In this document: positions 35,101-43,619 of the stretch, piece by piece | Position numbering within the stretch: position 1 is the stretch's first letter | How the letters are laid out: the number at the start of each line of letters is the position of its first letter | Assembly (NCBI RefSeq): GCF_000003815.2 | Contig: NC_049995.1 | Location: 1,600,632 to 1,664,631, forward strand | Direction of reading: 5' to 3' | Length of the DNA: 64,000 nt | Origin: Branchiostoma floridae | Taxonomy: Eukaryota > Chordata > Leptocardii > Amphioxiformes > Branchiostomatidae | Made by a program: the position numbers and the translations under genes | Notes under the pieces: generated by a model | What the model was told of the DNA's origin: nothing | What the model saw: only the letters and a program-made list of their open reading frames with translations | Database searches by the model: none

Positions 35101-36324
35101 AGGTGCAGCTGTATGCTGTAGGTGTGGTACATGTTGTTATGTTTTCGCAGGTGGGAAGCTGTATGCTGTAGGTGTGGTACATGTTGTTATGTTTGTGCAG
35201 GTGGGAAGCTGTATGCTGTAGGTGTGTTACATGTTATGTTTGTGCAGGTGGGAAGCTGTATGCTGTAGGTGTGTTACATGTTGGTATGTTTGTGCAGGTG
35301 GGAAGCTGTATGCTGTAGGTGTGGTACATGTTGGTATGTTTGTGCAGGTGGGAAGCTGTATGCTGTAGGTGTGTTACATGTTGGTATGTTTGTGCAGGTG
35401 CAGCTGTATGCTGTAGGTGTGGTACATGTTGGTATGTTTGTGCAGGTGGGAAGCTGTATGCTGTAGGTGTGTTACATGTTGTTATGTTTGTGCAGGTGGG
35501 AAGCTGTATGCTGTAGGTGTGGTACATGTTGGTATGTTTGTGCAGGTGGGAAGCTGTATGCTGTAGGTGTGGTACATGTTGGTATGTTTTCGCAGGTGGG
35601 AAGCTGTATGCTGTAGGTGTGTAACATGTTGGTATGTTTGTGCAGGTGGGAAGCTGTATGCTGTAGGTGGTTACCAGCACATCAGGCGGCTGGACTCAGC
35701 AGAGGTGTACAGCCCAGAGTCGGACAGCTGGACCTACATAGCCAGTCTGCACAGGTCCAGGACGTACTGCCCTCTGCTGACGTGGAATGTGAATCTGTAT
35801 GTAGTTGGAGGTACGTACACAGACATGACCCTATACTTACATGTATTATTGAAGGTTTACAGCTTTCTGTACTGGTAATGTCTGCTGTCTCATTTATAGT
35901 GTATGTCATCTGAATCTGATTGATGTAGTTCATGTTTTCAGAATGAATTTTGAAAGCTTTGCGTTTGTACATCAGGGCTGTTGGTCAGGATTGTCCATTT
36001 TAGCATGGAGGATTATGCTAGCATGGTCCATTTTTGTACAGATGGGATTTTGGAATAGTGTATTATTGCAAAGGGAGAGGAGTGAACTAGAACATATTGG
36101 CATTGAAAATTTGATAATTCAGTCTAAGAAGGACCTGGCTTGCACTCAATGTGACATTATGTCTTACACACATGTACTTTCCAGGCAAGTCTTTGACCAG
36201 AAAGGATGGAGGTGCCAGAATAACCCTGAGCTCTGCAGAAATGTACCATCCCCAGACAGACTGCTGGAGCACCATCCCTGCCATGAAGCTGCAGCGCTGT
36301 CTGATGGCAGCTGCTGTCATGTGA
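23152..36324 (+). CDS. BTB-BACK-Kelch (KLHL-type) protein, ten exons, about 606 residues
   Basis: Exons 23152-23171, 25566-25695, 28320-28497, 30819-30935, 31352-31513, 32205-32375, 33589-33718, 34057-34664, 35646-35810 and 36185-36324 keep frame at every junction and give about 606 residues, the usual KLHL length. The BTB domain (about residues 32-130) shows LNHQRQEGWLCDVVL, LPAHRGVLAEHSQYFRAMF and FMYTGEL. The BACK domain (about 140-255) shows CCIELLLKL, CLGERY and VLKWLGH. Six kelch blades follow, with LYVLGG, LYVAGG, LYAVGG and LYVVGG. Relatives bind CUL3 through BTB-BACK and present a substrate through the propeller; the substrate is not predictable here. The seven-codon start MAAKKSC is inferred from a good ATG context, a GTAACT donor and matching phase. 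A donor-like ATGTGATG overlaps the stop, so a further exon is possible. Confidence 0.88.
23391..23850. repeat. Left array of CAGCACTGG/CCAGTGCTG palindromes
   Basis: About thirteen imperfect palindromes of 22-26 bp start near 23393, 23437, 23468, 23520, 23552, 23583, 23614, 23656, 23688, 23729, 23762, 23793 and 23824. The steps are about 31, 42 or 52 bp. The sequence between palindromes differs in each interval. A second copy of the ATACAAAAGTAACGGGTTC phrase lies inside the array at 23711. Confidence 0.9.
24105..24530. repeat. 142-bp tandem repeat in the transposon interior
   Basis: GGTGGACGACACATTCTGCT recurs at about 24217, 24359 and 24499 with a partial copy before. Each unit carries GACAACTAACAGTTG and a poly-T run of variable length. 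It contains no coding sequence. Confidence 0.88.
24640..24865. repeat. Right array of CAGCACTGG/CCAGTGCTG palindromes
   Basis: About seven palindromes start at 24665, 24696, 24728, 24780, 24811 and 24843 with half sites between. The steps are 31, 32, 52, 31 and 32 bp. The sequence is the same family as the left array. Confidence 0.9.
24965..25072. mobile_element. 108-bp MITE with 15-bp perfect terminal inverted repeats
   Basis: The element opens GTTCACCTTTATCCG and closes CGGATAAAGGTGAAC. Its right part (AGATAAAGGTCACCCCACGG) is shared with 40010-40048 elsewhere in the window, so it is a family. It lies in intron 1 of the KLHL-type gene. Confidence 0.85.
25566..25695 (+). CDS. KLHL-type gene, exon 2
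   Basis: The acceptor GCCCCAG precedes 25566. The exon encodes QLIVQPAPDRDVLQVCARNN through GLNHQRQEGWLCDVVLS, ends in phase 0 before GTCAGT and holds the first BTB strand. Confidence 0.88.
26184..28319 (+). repeat. Minisatellite made of 23 partial copies of the BTB exon with its 3' splice site
   Basis: Twenty-three units of 85-97 bp each copy the first 70 bases of exon 3 (GTGAGTGGGAAGTCCCTACC to GCCATGTTTTCCTC), followed by 16-25 bases ending CTGTAG or CTGTATAG. The 24th copy is the complete exon at 28320. Every unit therefore contains a pyrimidine tract, an AG acceptor and, directly after it, GTGAGT. Units differ by a few bases, mostly in the intronic part. Protein-like frames through it are a consequence of the copied exon. 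Confidence 0.95.
28320..28497 (+). CDS. KLHL-type gene, exon 3 (BTB core)
   Basis: The exon starts after CCTGTAG and reads VSGRSLPAHRGVLAEHSQYF, then RAMFSSGMLETTQRHVEVHG and ISFMYTGELT, ending in phase 1 before GTGAAC. It is the only copy in the array that continues past AMFSS into the rest of the BTB domain. Confidence 0.93.
28740..29700 (-). mobile_element. Interspersed repeat family R1, copy 1 (reverse orientation)
   Basis: The DNA matches in reverse complement the copies at 37531-38304 and 49068-49724. Shared phrases are TCAGAACTCGAGATATCAAA, AACAAGCCGCTAGAGGGCCC, CACTAGGGGGCCCAAAATCT and several TTATGCAAAT/ATTTGCATAA blocks. There is no coding sequence. The class is not known to me; the spread and variable ends suggest an old non-autonomous element. 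Confidence 0.75.
29870..30775. repeat. 18-bp minisatellite, two blocks
   Basis: The unit GGTACGGACACTACTGGG repeats with variants over 29870-30180 and 30350-30775. The two blocks are separated by 150 bp holding a hairpin (TCCTGACATCT...AGATGTCGGGA) between two ATCTAGAC words. The array ends 45 bp before exon 4 of the KLHL-type gene. Confidence 0.9.
30819..30935 (+). CDS. KLHL-type gene, exon 4
   Basis: The acceptor is ATGTTGCAG. The exon reads VTPDNVQDLLAAADMLQLEE and then VKKCCIELLLKL, the BTB end and start of BACK. It enters and leaves in phase 1 (donor TTAG/GTATTG). Confidence 0.92.
31352..31513 (+). CDS. KLHL-type gene, exon 5 (BACK)
   Basis: The acceptor is CTGGCAG and the donor GTCAGT. 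The exon reads GMKCLGERYMCSSLVSMAQQ through FLQLSPGHLAQILSLDDLEL. The pattern of Cys, hydrophobic helices and LQLS..L.ILSLDDL is BACK-typical. Confidence 0.92.
32099..32175 (+). repeat. tRNA-like sequence (SINE head or tRNA pseudogene)
   Basis: TAGTGCAACAG matches the RNA polymerase III A-box pattern and GGTTTGAGTCCC the B box. The T arm is a perfect 5-bp stem with a 7-base loop (CTGGG-TTTGAGT-CCCAG). A strong ACCACCA/TGGTGGT stem stands where an anticodon arm would be, but the loop is too long, and the acceptor stem does not close. It is therefore not a functional tRNA. It lies 30 bp before exon 6. Confidence 0.5.
32205..32375 (+). CDS. KLHL-type gene, exon 6 (BACK)
   Basis: The acceptor is GTTTGCAG and the donor CCGG/GTTAGT. 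The exon reads GLGGEDTVLLSVLKWLGHSP through LRPLLEHVRLNQVSKEVF, the end of the BACK domain with its typical LLEHVRL helix. Confidence 0.92.
33060..33400. mobile_element. SINE-like interspersed repeat
   Basis: The block starts with GCGCCTTAAAGAACCACACC and AACCCACACACGTGCAATGG, and ends with GACCGATGATGATGATGAA, a short (GAT)n tail. Internally CACCCGGATGGAGGCCTGGC is repeated as CACCCGGACGGGAGACCTGG. The short length and simple tail suggest a SINE-type element in the KLHL intron. It is not matched to a named family. Confidence 0.5.
33589..33718 (+). CDS. KLHL-type gene, exon 7
   Basis: The acceptor is GCATGTAG and the donor AAT/GTAAGT (phase 2). The exon reads ECVDYLRSVEEGN and then VPTKYLYVLGGHSQSRT, the start of the first kelch blade. 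Confidence 0.92.
34057..34664 (+). CDS. KLHL-type gene, exon 8 (kelch blades)
   Basis: This is a 608-bp exon after ATTTCAG, phase 2 in and phase 1 out. It reads CERFNLKTQEWSDMRDLPPS, then NLYILNLL, NLLYLVSSHAF and GGAMLNGKLYVAGGMH. It covers blade 1 to the start of blade 5. Blades 2 and 3 lack the usual Gly-Gly pair. Confidence 0.93.
34884..35645 (+). repeat. 50-bp minisatellite copying the kelch exon start with its 3' splice site
   Basis: About fifteen units of about 48-50 bp each hold GTGGGAAGCTGTATGCTGTA (the first bases of exon 9) followed by intron-like TACATGTTGGTATGTTTGTG and CAG. The exon start that remains in use is the last copy. Early units (34884-35150) replace GGGAAG by a (GTGCAG)n variant. 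Confidence 0.95.
35646..35810 (+). CDS. KLHL-type gene, exon 9
   Basis: The exon starts after TTTGTGCAG. It reads GKLYAVGGYQHIRRLDSAEV, then YSPESDSWTYIASLHRSRTY and NLYVVGG, blade 5 and the start of blade 6. It enters and leaves in phase 1, with donor GGAG/GTACGT. Confidence 0.93.
36185..36324 (+). CDS. KLHL-type gene, last coding exon
   Basis: The acceptor is CTTTCCAG. The exon reads SLTRKDGGARITLSSAEMYH, then PQTDCWSTIPAMKLQRCLMA and AAVM before TGA at 36322-36324. The start of a kelch strand at the end means that the propeller closes early or continues from an unseen exon through the GTGATG overlapping the stop. Confidence 0.8.
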
Positions 36325-37355
36325 TGCCTTTCTTATCATTAGATCTGCCATGTCAAATAAATGGAAGAATGGGTGGATTCATGCATTATTTGTGAATCAT
36401 AATTCTCATAATTCTGAAAAGTGTTGAAGGAAGGAAGAAATTGCTGTAACCCTTTGAACAGTTATTCAACAGTTCAGTTAATTGTCATATATCAACAGGA
36501 ATTTCTGGAATGGTAAGATATTATTTATGTTGCTTGTCTGGATCTGGAATCAACCTTTTTAACAAAATACCAAAGAAACAGCTCACCAGGTAATTGTGTC
36601 TTTATTTCCTACAAGAACCAAGAACATATTTGAGATAGGACTCTAGCAGAAAATAGCAAAGTATTGAAAAGCAACCACCATCTTGGCAGTTACGCTGTTA
36701 GATGTACATCCCGGTATCATCTTGATATGTGCATCCGGGTTACATACTCGCCCACGTCGTATGTCAGTCTAGTGCTCCATAATGTATTGTCATCCAGAGA
36801 CTCCATTCAGTATTGATTATGAGGCATGATCAGGGGTGCATTTCCGATTTGTGTAGAGAGCATCTGTTTTTCATAAGATTTGTACATAAGATTTGTACAT
36901 ATTTCATAGTGTTTTGTGCCATTTAATGACATTCCTACAAATGTTATTGCATATGCAAAAAATTTTAAAGTAAGATTTTAATAAGAAACTTCTACATGAA
37001 GAATATTTGCTGATGACTTTACACAGGCTACAGAATCATGCATATGATAATGACAGTACACATAGTTCCACCTTTCCCTCAGTATGGGGACAAAAAGCCT
37101 GCTTAACCACCTCATAAACCTTGCTATTTGGACCAAGCAGACCACATGTCACACACATATATGCATGTTAACAATAATGGCCTCTTCTGCTGTGATATAT
37201 GTGAATCATGTTACATGCCTGTGGGTGATATGAAGGGTGACAAAGAATTGTATAGTCTCACCTCTTTAAAGGGCATTGGTCCATGATGCTGAAACTACTA
37301 GTGGTTGAGTTATTGTTAGGAATGCATGTCTGTTCTGTATTTTTAATTGAATTGT

Positions 37356-37361
37356 AATAAA
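37356..37361 (+). terminator. Candidate polyadenylation signal of the KLHL-type gene
   Basis: AATAAA lies about 1.03 kb after the stop codon. An earlier AATAAA at 36357 is also possible. No gene was seen between 36325 and this point. Confidence 0.4.
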
Positions 37362-37506
37362 CTATTTTTATATTGTTCATGCACAAGAGCCCTTATGAGC
37401 TCTAATGATATTTTTGATCCAATAATATGAATAATTATGTAGAGACATAGATAATCAGAGGAGTAAGATTTTTAAATGGAATATTTAAGATCTGATACAA
37501 CGTACG

Positions 37507-38896
37507 TTCGAGGGTGATTCAGAAAGTGATGTCATTACCTTCCCAAAGAAGGTTATTGTAGCGTTTGTTTGTATGTGTGTAGAACACCAGCATAACTAGA
37601 GAACGCCTGGATGGATTGTATTGATATTTGTTATGTGAGTAGATCTTGATAACACCTGAAAATGATTAGATTTTTGGCCCCCTAGATGCTTGTTACAGTA
37701 CTGCAGCGGAACTTCATGGTTTTATATCTCGAGTTCTGAACATACTGTTGTCATGATTTTTGAGCGGTAGGCAGCTCGAGAACCGAGAGTAAGTGGTGTA
37801 GGTTTGGGCACCCTAGCGCCTTGTTTTGGAACTGCAGGGCAGGTTTAGTGTCTGACTTTAAAGGGAATAACTCGAAGGGGTTGACGGATTGTCATGATAT
37901 TTGGTACGCAGAGAGCTTAAGTGATGCTTAATAATTACATATTAATTATGCAGATTGCAATCTAATTTGCATAATTACTTAGAAAATCGTCTTAACATGC
38001 TCAGTGCAATTATAGGACCATTACAACATCTGACATTTATAACTGAGAAGGAGAGGTGAACATCGTTGAACATTAATTATGTAAATGAGGTCCTTATTTG
38101 CATGCATTATCAGAAAATGCGATTAAGCCTGCTTTCTTAGATTGTGTACGTCTGTTTGGTGAAGGAGATGATCAACTAATACAATTTATGTAAATGAGGA
38201 CCTTATTTGCATAACTAATGACAAACAGGATTAATACAGCAGTTGTAGAGGGTAGAATCATTTGGCGAAGGTATGGGGTCGTGGAACTCTAGTTGATTTT
38301 ATAACAGGCTCATTTTTTCATTGAATAAGTTGAAATTTGGCACAAAGGTAAATTCATAATAACTGTATTGCACAACTATTGTACAAGATACAAAATATTG
38401 AAATATCTTAATTTGTTGTTCAGAGTTTTCTTATTAACTGAGAGGTATCAAACTCACACTTCCTGGTCTTTTAATAGTTGATTATTGTTTATCTTTTGGT
38501 TAATGACAAAAACCTTTAATAAAAATCACGTATTTGGCTAATATTCAAACTGCCTGTAATGTAGCAACTCACTCCAGTCTAGCAGCTGTAGAAGAGGAAC
38601 CGTTGAGAGTTCAGAAATGAATATTGGCATGTAGCTTATAAAGACAGTCAATATCAAAAATCTCAGCTTCCTACAGTACAATTGTTATAAGTGGGCCAGA
38701 TCGAGAGGTACTGATCCTCTGACAAGCTTCCAAGGGTCATCTTAAAATCAACGTACTTACCCATAGGAATTTGAAAACAACAAAACAAATTGAGATACAC
38801 ACACGTATTTCAATATCAAGAGGATATATGTCGTTACCTTTGTGCCAAATTTCATTCGATGAAAAAATGAGCCATTACTTTCTGAACCACCCTCGT
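37507..38896. mobile_element. Mariner-like inverted-repeat element, interrupted
   Basis: The left end CGAGGGTGATTCAGAAAGTG faces the right end, which in reverse complement reads CGAGGGTGGTTCAGAAAGTA. CGAGGGTGNTTC is a mariner-type terminus. The next inner block GGCTCATTTTTTCAT (38306) and its inverted partner (38866) show arms of more than 100 bp. The left arm is split by 37531-38304. No transposase frame remains. Confidence 0.7.
37531..38304 (+). mobile_element. Interspersed repeat family R1, copy 2, nested
   Basis: The copy shares TTTGTATGTGTGTAG, TATCTCGAGTTCTGAACATA, CTTGTTTTGGAACTGCAGGG and GGTTGACGGATTGTCATGAT with 49068-49724. It lies inside the left arm of the mariner-like element, between GTGATG and GGCTCATTTTTT, so it inserted later. 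Confidence 0.7.
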
Positions 38897-38899
38897 ACT

Positions 38900-39700
38900 T
38901 CAAACCAGAGTTCCACTACCCTTTGAGACTATACTAGTACCTTCGACAATAATTGATGTTGCTATCAGGACTGGTGTGGTGTGGTGTGGTATGAATGTTA
39001 ATAATTGACAAGATTCTCATTTTAATGAATTGTTTTAGTTTCTCATCATTTCCAACCAAACACAGAACTTGTTCAGTATGAAAATCATATTTTGTTATTT
39101 TCAATGTATTTCAACAAATAGGGTTATTTGAATATTTTCTCATCAATTATCCAAGTACCCTAATTCAAAGGTGTTAACTTTCACTTAACTTCCGAATGCC
39201 TCAAGTATGGAATTGTCGTCATTTGAGGTTACCACTATGAAATAATAGTATTTCAACATACTTTTCTTAGGTTAACAACCTTATTTTCTCCTCTCCTCGG
39301 AAAGGCACTTTACACGACTTTCCCTGACGTTGAAGTGACGCCCACCGAGCCGCTTTGGCTAATCTGTGTACCCCAAACACATTACGGATTTGGTGCGCCA
39401 ATGTGCCAACATCTGCACATTGGTCTTCCACCAAGAACGGTTAGTTGTTATTTTCCTCTACAAAAGTTTCGACGGTCTGTCTGTTGTCTGAAGCTGGGAA
39501 GCTGGGAGGTACAGTATCCACAAATTTGATGAAATTGATATTAGATGCGTGCTCATTATAACAAAAGAACAACTTGAGATAGATAAGAAGTCGAATATCC
39601 AGGATCATCCAGCACTAGACACGGGTACCCAGAGTGAACCTTCAAAACTAGTTACACACCAAAGAGCCAAAAGCAGAATAATGTAGAGAAAAAGAAGAAA
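38900..39700. other. Intergenic DNA, no gene seen
   Basis: This is AT-rich DNA with a short GTGTGGTGTGGTGTGGT run at 38970. The frame at 39335-39529 has no convincing coding features. Confidence 0.4.
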
Positions 39701-39719
39701 GAAGGGAAGTCAGAACGCA

Positions 39720-39845
39720 ATCATTATGGTAACAACCCATACTTTAATGTGGTGACAAGGACGACTATTCGGACGGCACAATAACGCTACAGCGGTGAAG
39801 CCAGAAACCACCCTGACGCCTTTTGGTCAGCCCCAAACATAAATC
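39720..39845 (+). pseudogene. Penelope-like element fragment
   Basis: The translation FGRHNNATAVKPETTLTPFG, taken across the region with stops, parallels FRRQDHYSS/TAVKPKTTLRRL around 57830-57880, and the DNA aligns over about 110 bp (GACGGCAAGATCACTACAGC against GACGGCACAATAACGCTACA). This is the linker before the GIY-YIG nuclease of a Penelope-like retroelement. Only a small dead piece is left. Confidence 0.5.
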
Positions 39846-40009
39846 AGAGGATGCTATCATGTTTGATTTAAACTGCTACTTGCGATAGACATCCGAGGGG
39901 TTTTCTATTAAATTAAATGTTGGGTTATTTCGGAATATCGAGTTGATGGACCGTGATTTCAAATTGCAAAATTTGAGACCACTGTTCGCCGACTTGATAT
40001 TTAAGATAA

Positions 40010-40048
40010 AAACAGATATAATAGGTGACCCCGCGGATAAAGGTGAAC
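40010..40048. mobile_element. End of the CGGATAAAGGTGAAC MITE family
   Basis: AGGTGACCCCGCGGATAAAG ending in GTGAAC matches the right end of the MITE at 24965-25072, and GAGACCACTGTTCGCCGACTT before it is also shared in diverged form. The left terminus is lost. Confidence 0.6.
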
Positions 40049-40123
40049 TATCGTTACGACAAAATTTTGTATTGCTATGTGACCCTATGTTTCACTTACT
40101 AGTAAGTTTATCTGCATTTATAC

Positions 40124-40409
40124 ATGTTGACGCTAGAGGACGCGTTCTTGCAGTACGGTGACCTGACACGACCCCGGCTGGAGTCTTGCATCATGCAATA
40201 TGCTAATTTCTTGTCATTCACCCCTGCCCTGATCACGCAGCTCTGCTCCCACTGCCGTACATACAGCACACCGAGCCGGGCTCCCAACATGATCAGCGCG
40301 CGTCTGAAACTACTGCGGGCGGTGGGAAGGCATCTGCCGGGGCACGGCAGGGTACTTGGGGGGAGGACGACACTGTTGTGGTACCACATGCACAGTCGGG
40401 AACACATTG
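40124..40409 (+). CDS. Candidate first exon, unknown protein
   Basis: An ATG at 40124 opens 95 codons with even composition and a GC-rich third position, ending in phase 1 before G/GTAAGG at 40410. The protein starts MLTLEDAFLQYGDLTRPRLE, continues through FLSFTPALITQLCSHCRTYS and ends TTLLWYHMHSREHIG. I recognise no family; there is no membrane segment. The frame stays open beyond the donor to 40552. No second exon was found within the window. The codon pattern and donor make it more convincing than other anonymous frames here. Confidence 0.4.
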
Positions 40410-41355
40410 GTAAGGCCGAACGTCTTGTCCGGGCTCGCCACCTAAACTTTATTCTCAGTCTCACCGTCAACCCCCAGAATTTTTACACATTAACTGTTAT
40501 ATCTAAAAGCTCATTTCTCAATCATACTTTGACATGCAGACATAAGCGATAGACGACTCTTTAGTCTGTGAAAGCACTGAGTTCGTAATGGATGATATCC
40601 AAGCAGATACGAGGACCCTGATCATTCTCATTCTCATTGTTAAAGCCTGTTGTTGCAACATTCTTATCTAGAGCACATTGACTCCTTACTTTGGCTTGGA
40701 GATCCTTGTCCATAATAACCCCACACCTTTATGGTATATAACTTTAACTCAGGTGTCGAGAACGGGCCAGTGAGTACAGACAAGCAGAAATATAGTCATT
40801 AATTAACTGCCCTGTGCCCACAGTGTTTACACACTCTACTCAGGGCAAACTCCTGTCTGGGTCTCATTTACAGGTCACGCCACGGCTGACAGGTGTAAAC
40901 AATGCTTTAAATTAAATGAGATGCATGGCCGTGAAGCAAGTAATTTCGAGACAAATCCGTCTCCAGTTAACACATGTAACGTTAAATGTTGACTGTTAAC
41001 GTTACGTGTAATGTCGTGTTCCATTGTTGCACCACGACGGCTTGTCACATGCCATAATCTAAGATCACGTGTACAACGTTAGCTGTCTAGTAGTTTTGTG
41101 GCTGAGTCTGCTTGTAAGCCCTATTTTATCTATGTGCGTCCCGCGAGGGTTTATGATACCAACAAAGCAGCGGCCATACCCATAAATGCTAGCTGCACGT
41201 CAGCGATGTACTACGTGCAACGTGACATATGAAAAAGGCGAGGCTATCTGAGGGGTCCCATGTAATTTGCGTCTAGGCCCTGGGTACCGGGTACTATACA
41301 TTTATGGATCCCATGAAACATGAGACCCGACACGACATTTCACTTTTTGTGGCAG

Positions 41356-41537
41356 ATAAGTAATAGTTACCCCATGGGCGGGGTGAGGTTTCTGTGTATA
41401 TCACCAGGCCCGCCCACCGAGGGGTTTCTAGTGTCCCCGAGGGCGAAGCCCGAGGGGAGACTAGAAATCCCCGAGGTGTCGGGCCTGGCGATATACACAG
41501 AAAACGAGCCCAAGGCCATGGGGTAACTAACTTAGCC
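41356..41537. mobile_element. 180-bp palindromic repeat
   Basis: The arms TAGTTACCCCATGG and TTTCTGTGTATATC(A/G)CCAG, then CGAGG(G/A)TTTCTAG, face each other around the centre GGGCGAAGCCC at about 41441. Mismatches are more frequent than in the 22764 palindrome, so it is older. It is a fold-back or MITE-like sequence without coding content. Confidence 0.8.
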
Positions 41538-41944
41538 CATGGCATACTTCCCCGAAGCTTTTCTAGTTCATCAGCTTTGCAAAATGTTACTTTATTTTGT
41601 CCTAAAAGTCCACAATCTTCCTTGTTATTGCTTGAAAAGCTGTGACAGACTGTCAGGCTGTAACAACACACGGTCATTAATCTTGTCAAGACCTCCCCGG
41701 CCAAGGTACCCGGAGAGACAGAAAGTCTGGTGATATTCCTCTGGGCAATTAGAAGTGAAGAGTGGGATTGGTCAGTTATCACCTGACACAATTCTAGTCC
41801 CAGAAGATGGGCTCAAAGGTAAGCTAGGGTTGGTCAGAACAGGTCACATGCCTATAGCACCCACACTTTTTAGGCTGATATCACCACAGTTTTCTTGATA
41901 TCACCACAGTTTTTTTTTTTTTCATTTGCATGAAATAGCAGCAC

Positions 41945-42056
41945 ACTATCTTTCCTGCGCTGTGATTGGCGATGCCTATATTAGGCGAAGACCCAATCCC
42001 ATATAAAGGCAGGATAGACTATTCACATGCAGTTTGACGGACTCCTCCCCACAGCC
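41945..42056 (+). promoter_or_regulatory. Promoter-like repeat A, copy 1
   Basis: This 112-bp sequence is repeated at 48293-48404 with only about three differences. It contains GATTGGC (inverted CCAAT box), an internal palindrome CCTATATTAGG, and CATATAAAGGC, a good TATA box, at about 42000. A start site would be expected near 42030. An ATG in a strong context (GACGCCATGG) follows at 42071. It may be a true promoter duplicated with the surrounding DNA, or the terminal repeat of an element. Confidence 0.6.
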
Positions 42057-42070
42057 GGTTCGTCGACGCC

Positions 42071-42205
42071 ATGGCTACGGAAACACAGAAGATCCACAGA
42101 AAGACCGCCAGCAGGTTTTCGGGGTGTAGAAGAGAGACCGAGTATTTACCTCGTTTGCGTTTACAGGGAGTACAGATTTCGAAGATTGCCCTTTTAGTGT
42201 CATGA
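42071..42205 (+). CDS. Small frame after the TATA-like repeat
   Basis: Forty-four codons start MATETQKIHRKTASR in a strong Kozak context 70 bp after the TATA-like box, ending with TGA at 42203-42205. I recognise no family. CAG/GTTTTC at 42115 could act as a donor. It may be a 5' exon or a leader frame. Confidence 0.2.
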   Translation: MATETQKIHRKTASRFSGCRRETEYLPRLRLQGVQISKIALLVS

Positions 42206-42582
42206 AGATTTCGTATTTTATTTTGCTTTGTGAAACTGCGAGAAGTTGTTGCTGCGTAGGGACGAATGTGAGTTGTCTGCGTTTTGCACGTGTATCGCTC
42301 TTTGTCATGCTGAGGTCCGTTCTTCTCGCAGACACTGGCGTGCCGGGCATTGTGTATGGGTTATGGAAGAAAGCATGTCTCACTGCGAGAATAGACGCTT
42401 ATTTTGGGCGTTTGTTAGACATCACAGGTATATGCAGTACTGTCTGAAAGGACGTCGACGGAGAAGGCAAGTCACACCGCCGGCACGGCCGACCCCAGCA
42501 TGACTGACGCAGCAGCCTTGTGAATGAGCCGGATGTTCCATAGCAGAGCACCAGTAACACTGTTTTTGACAGTGAGACTCAC

Positions 42583-42720
42583 CAGGACAAGTCTGCGATA
42601 TCTACGACCTTCTGGGAACGGGTAGGGAAACTTGCCGACAACAGAGAAGATAGAGTAGTTTCCTACGGGCGTAGGATTTACAAGCCAAGCAGGTACGCAA
42701 GGTTTTGAGCTCGCCGCCAT
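42583..42720 (-). CDS. Candidate first exon on the minus strand, unknown protein
   Basis: On the minus strand AAAAATGGCGGC opens a frame that starts MAASSKPCVPAWLVNPTPVG and continues NYSIFSVVGKFPYPFPEGRR. A donor CTG/GTGAGT occurs after 46 codons in phase 0. Without splicing the frame runs 82 codons to 42472. Codon use looks coding. No domain was recognised. It could be the start of a minus-strand gene whose other exons lie to the left, or an element-borne frame. Confidence 0.35.
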
Positions 42721-43619
42721 TTTTGGCGTCTTGTGGAATTTTCCATTTTGATTTGTCTTCCTACGTTGGCTGTTTTTTCTAGTGGATCCCTCGGCTGTTT
42801 TCTTTCTTGTTCCTTCTTGATTTTATTTTCCTGTTTTCCCCTTTTGTATGATTATGGTGTGTTTTGTTGGTCAGCAACTATTCTGTCGGTCATTTCGTTT
42901 AGCGACTCGTAATTTGCATATGTTTGCGCATCGCACATGTTTCGCGTGCGCAGGTGTGAGTGATTCTATTTGGTAAAATAGGCTTGGTATAATTAATTTT
43001 GTGTGGTCTCATTTGAGTTAGGTATGTTGATACAGCTGAGCCACCGCTAGGGCTGCCGTTTACCCCGTCTTTTCGCCATAGGAGCCTTTATGAAGCGGTG
43101 CAACGTTGTTCCAGTTTCCACACGCTCGGAGCAGAGCCCGACCTTTTTTATCAAGAAAGAGTCGGAGGCTTCAACTTATCACTGGTAGCTCTATGGGTGA
43201 GTTACGTTGTTTGAAAGGCTTTTGACAGTATTTGGTATAGTTTTTTGTCTGCCTATCACGTTTGTTGTTGTTGTTGTGGAAGGAGTCTAACGTATTGCCT
43301 TATTTTACGTATTTTCCTTTGTTTTTTTCTGTATATTTGCTTTGTTTAATTTTGAAGTTAGGTTCGGCGATTCTGGGCATTGCATTTTGTGGACCAGCCA
43401 GCATTCAGCAACCCGAAAAGCTGAGGGACCAGGCCTCAAGACGCTCAGACAGCTGTCAACCACTGCGGCAGTTTTCCTAAGGTGTGTCCTATATCTCAGC
43501 TAGAGGTTGTTATCTTGTTGCTCGTCAGGTCGGCAGACAACCTCGAGTTTGTAGCGAGATTTCAGGTGATTTGATTTTTGTTTATGAGCCGATTTGCTTT
43601 TTGTTGGGTTTCTCGCTTG

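Noticed and set aside
39335-39529. Frame beginning MTPTEPLWLICVPQTHYG with GGTTAGTTG donor-like end
   Set aside because: Acceptor and coding bias are poor and nothing recognisable follows.
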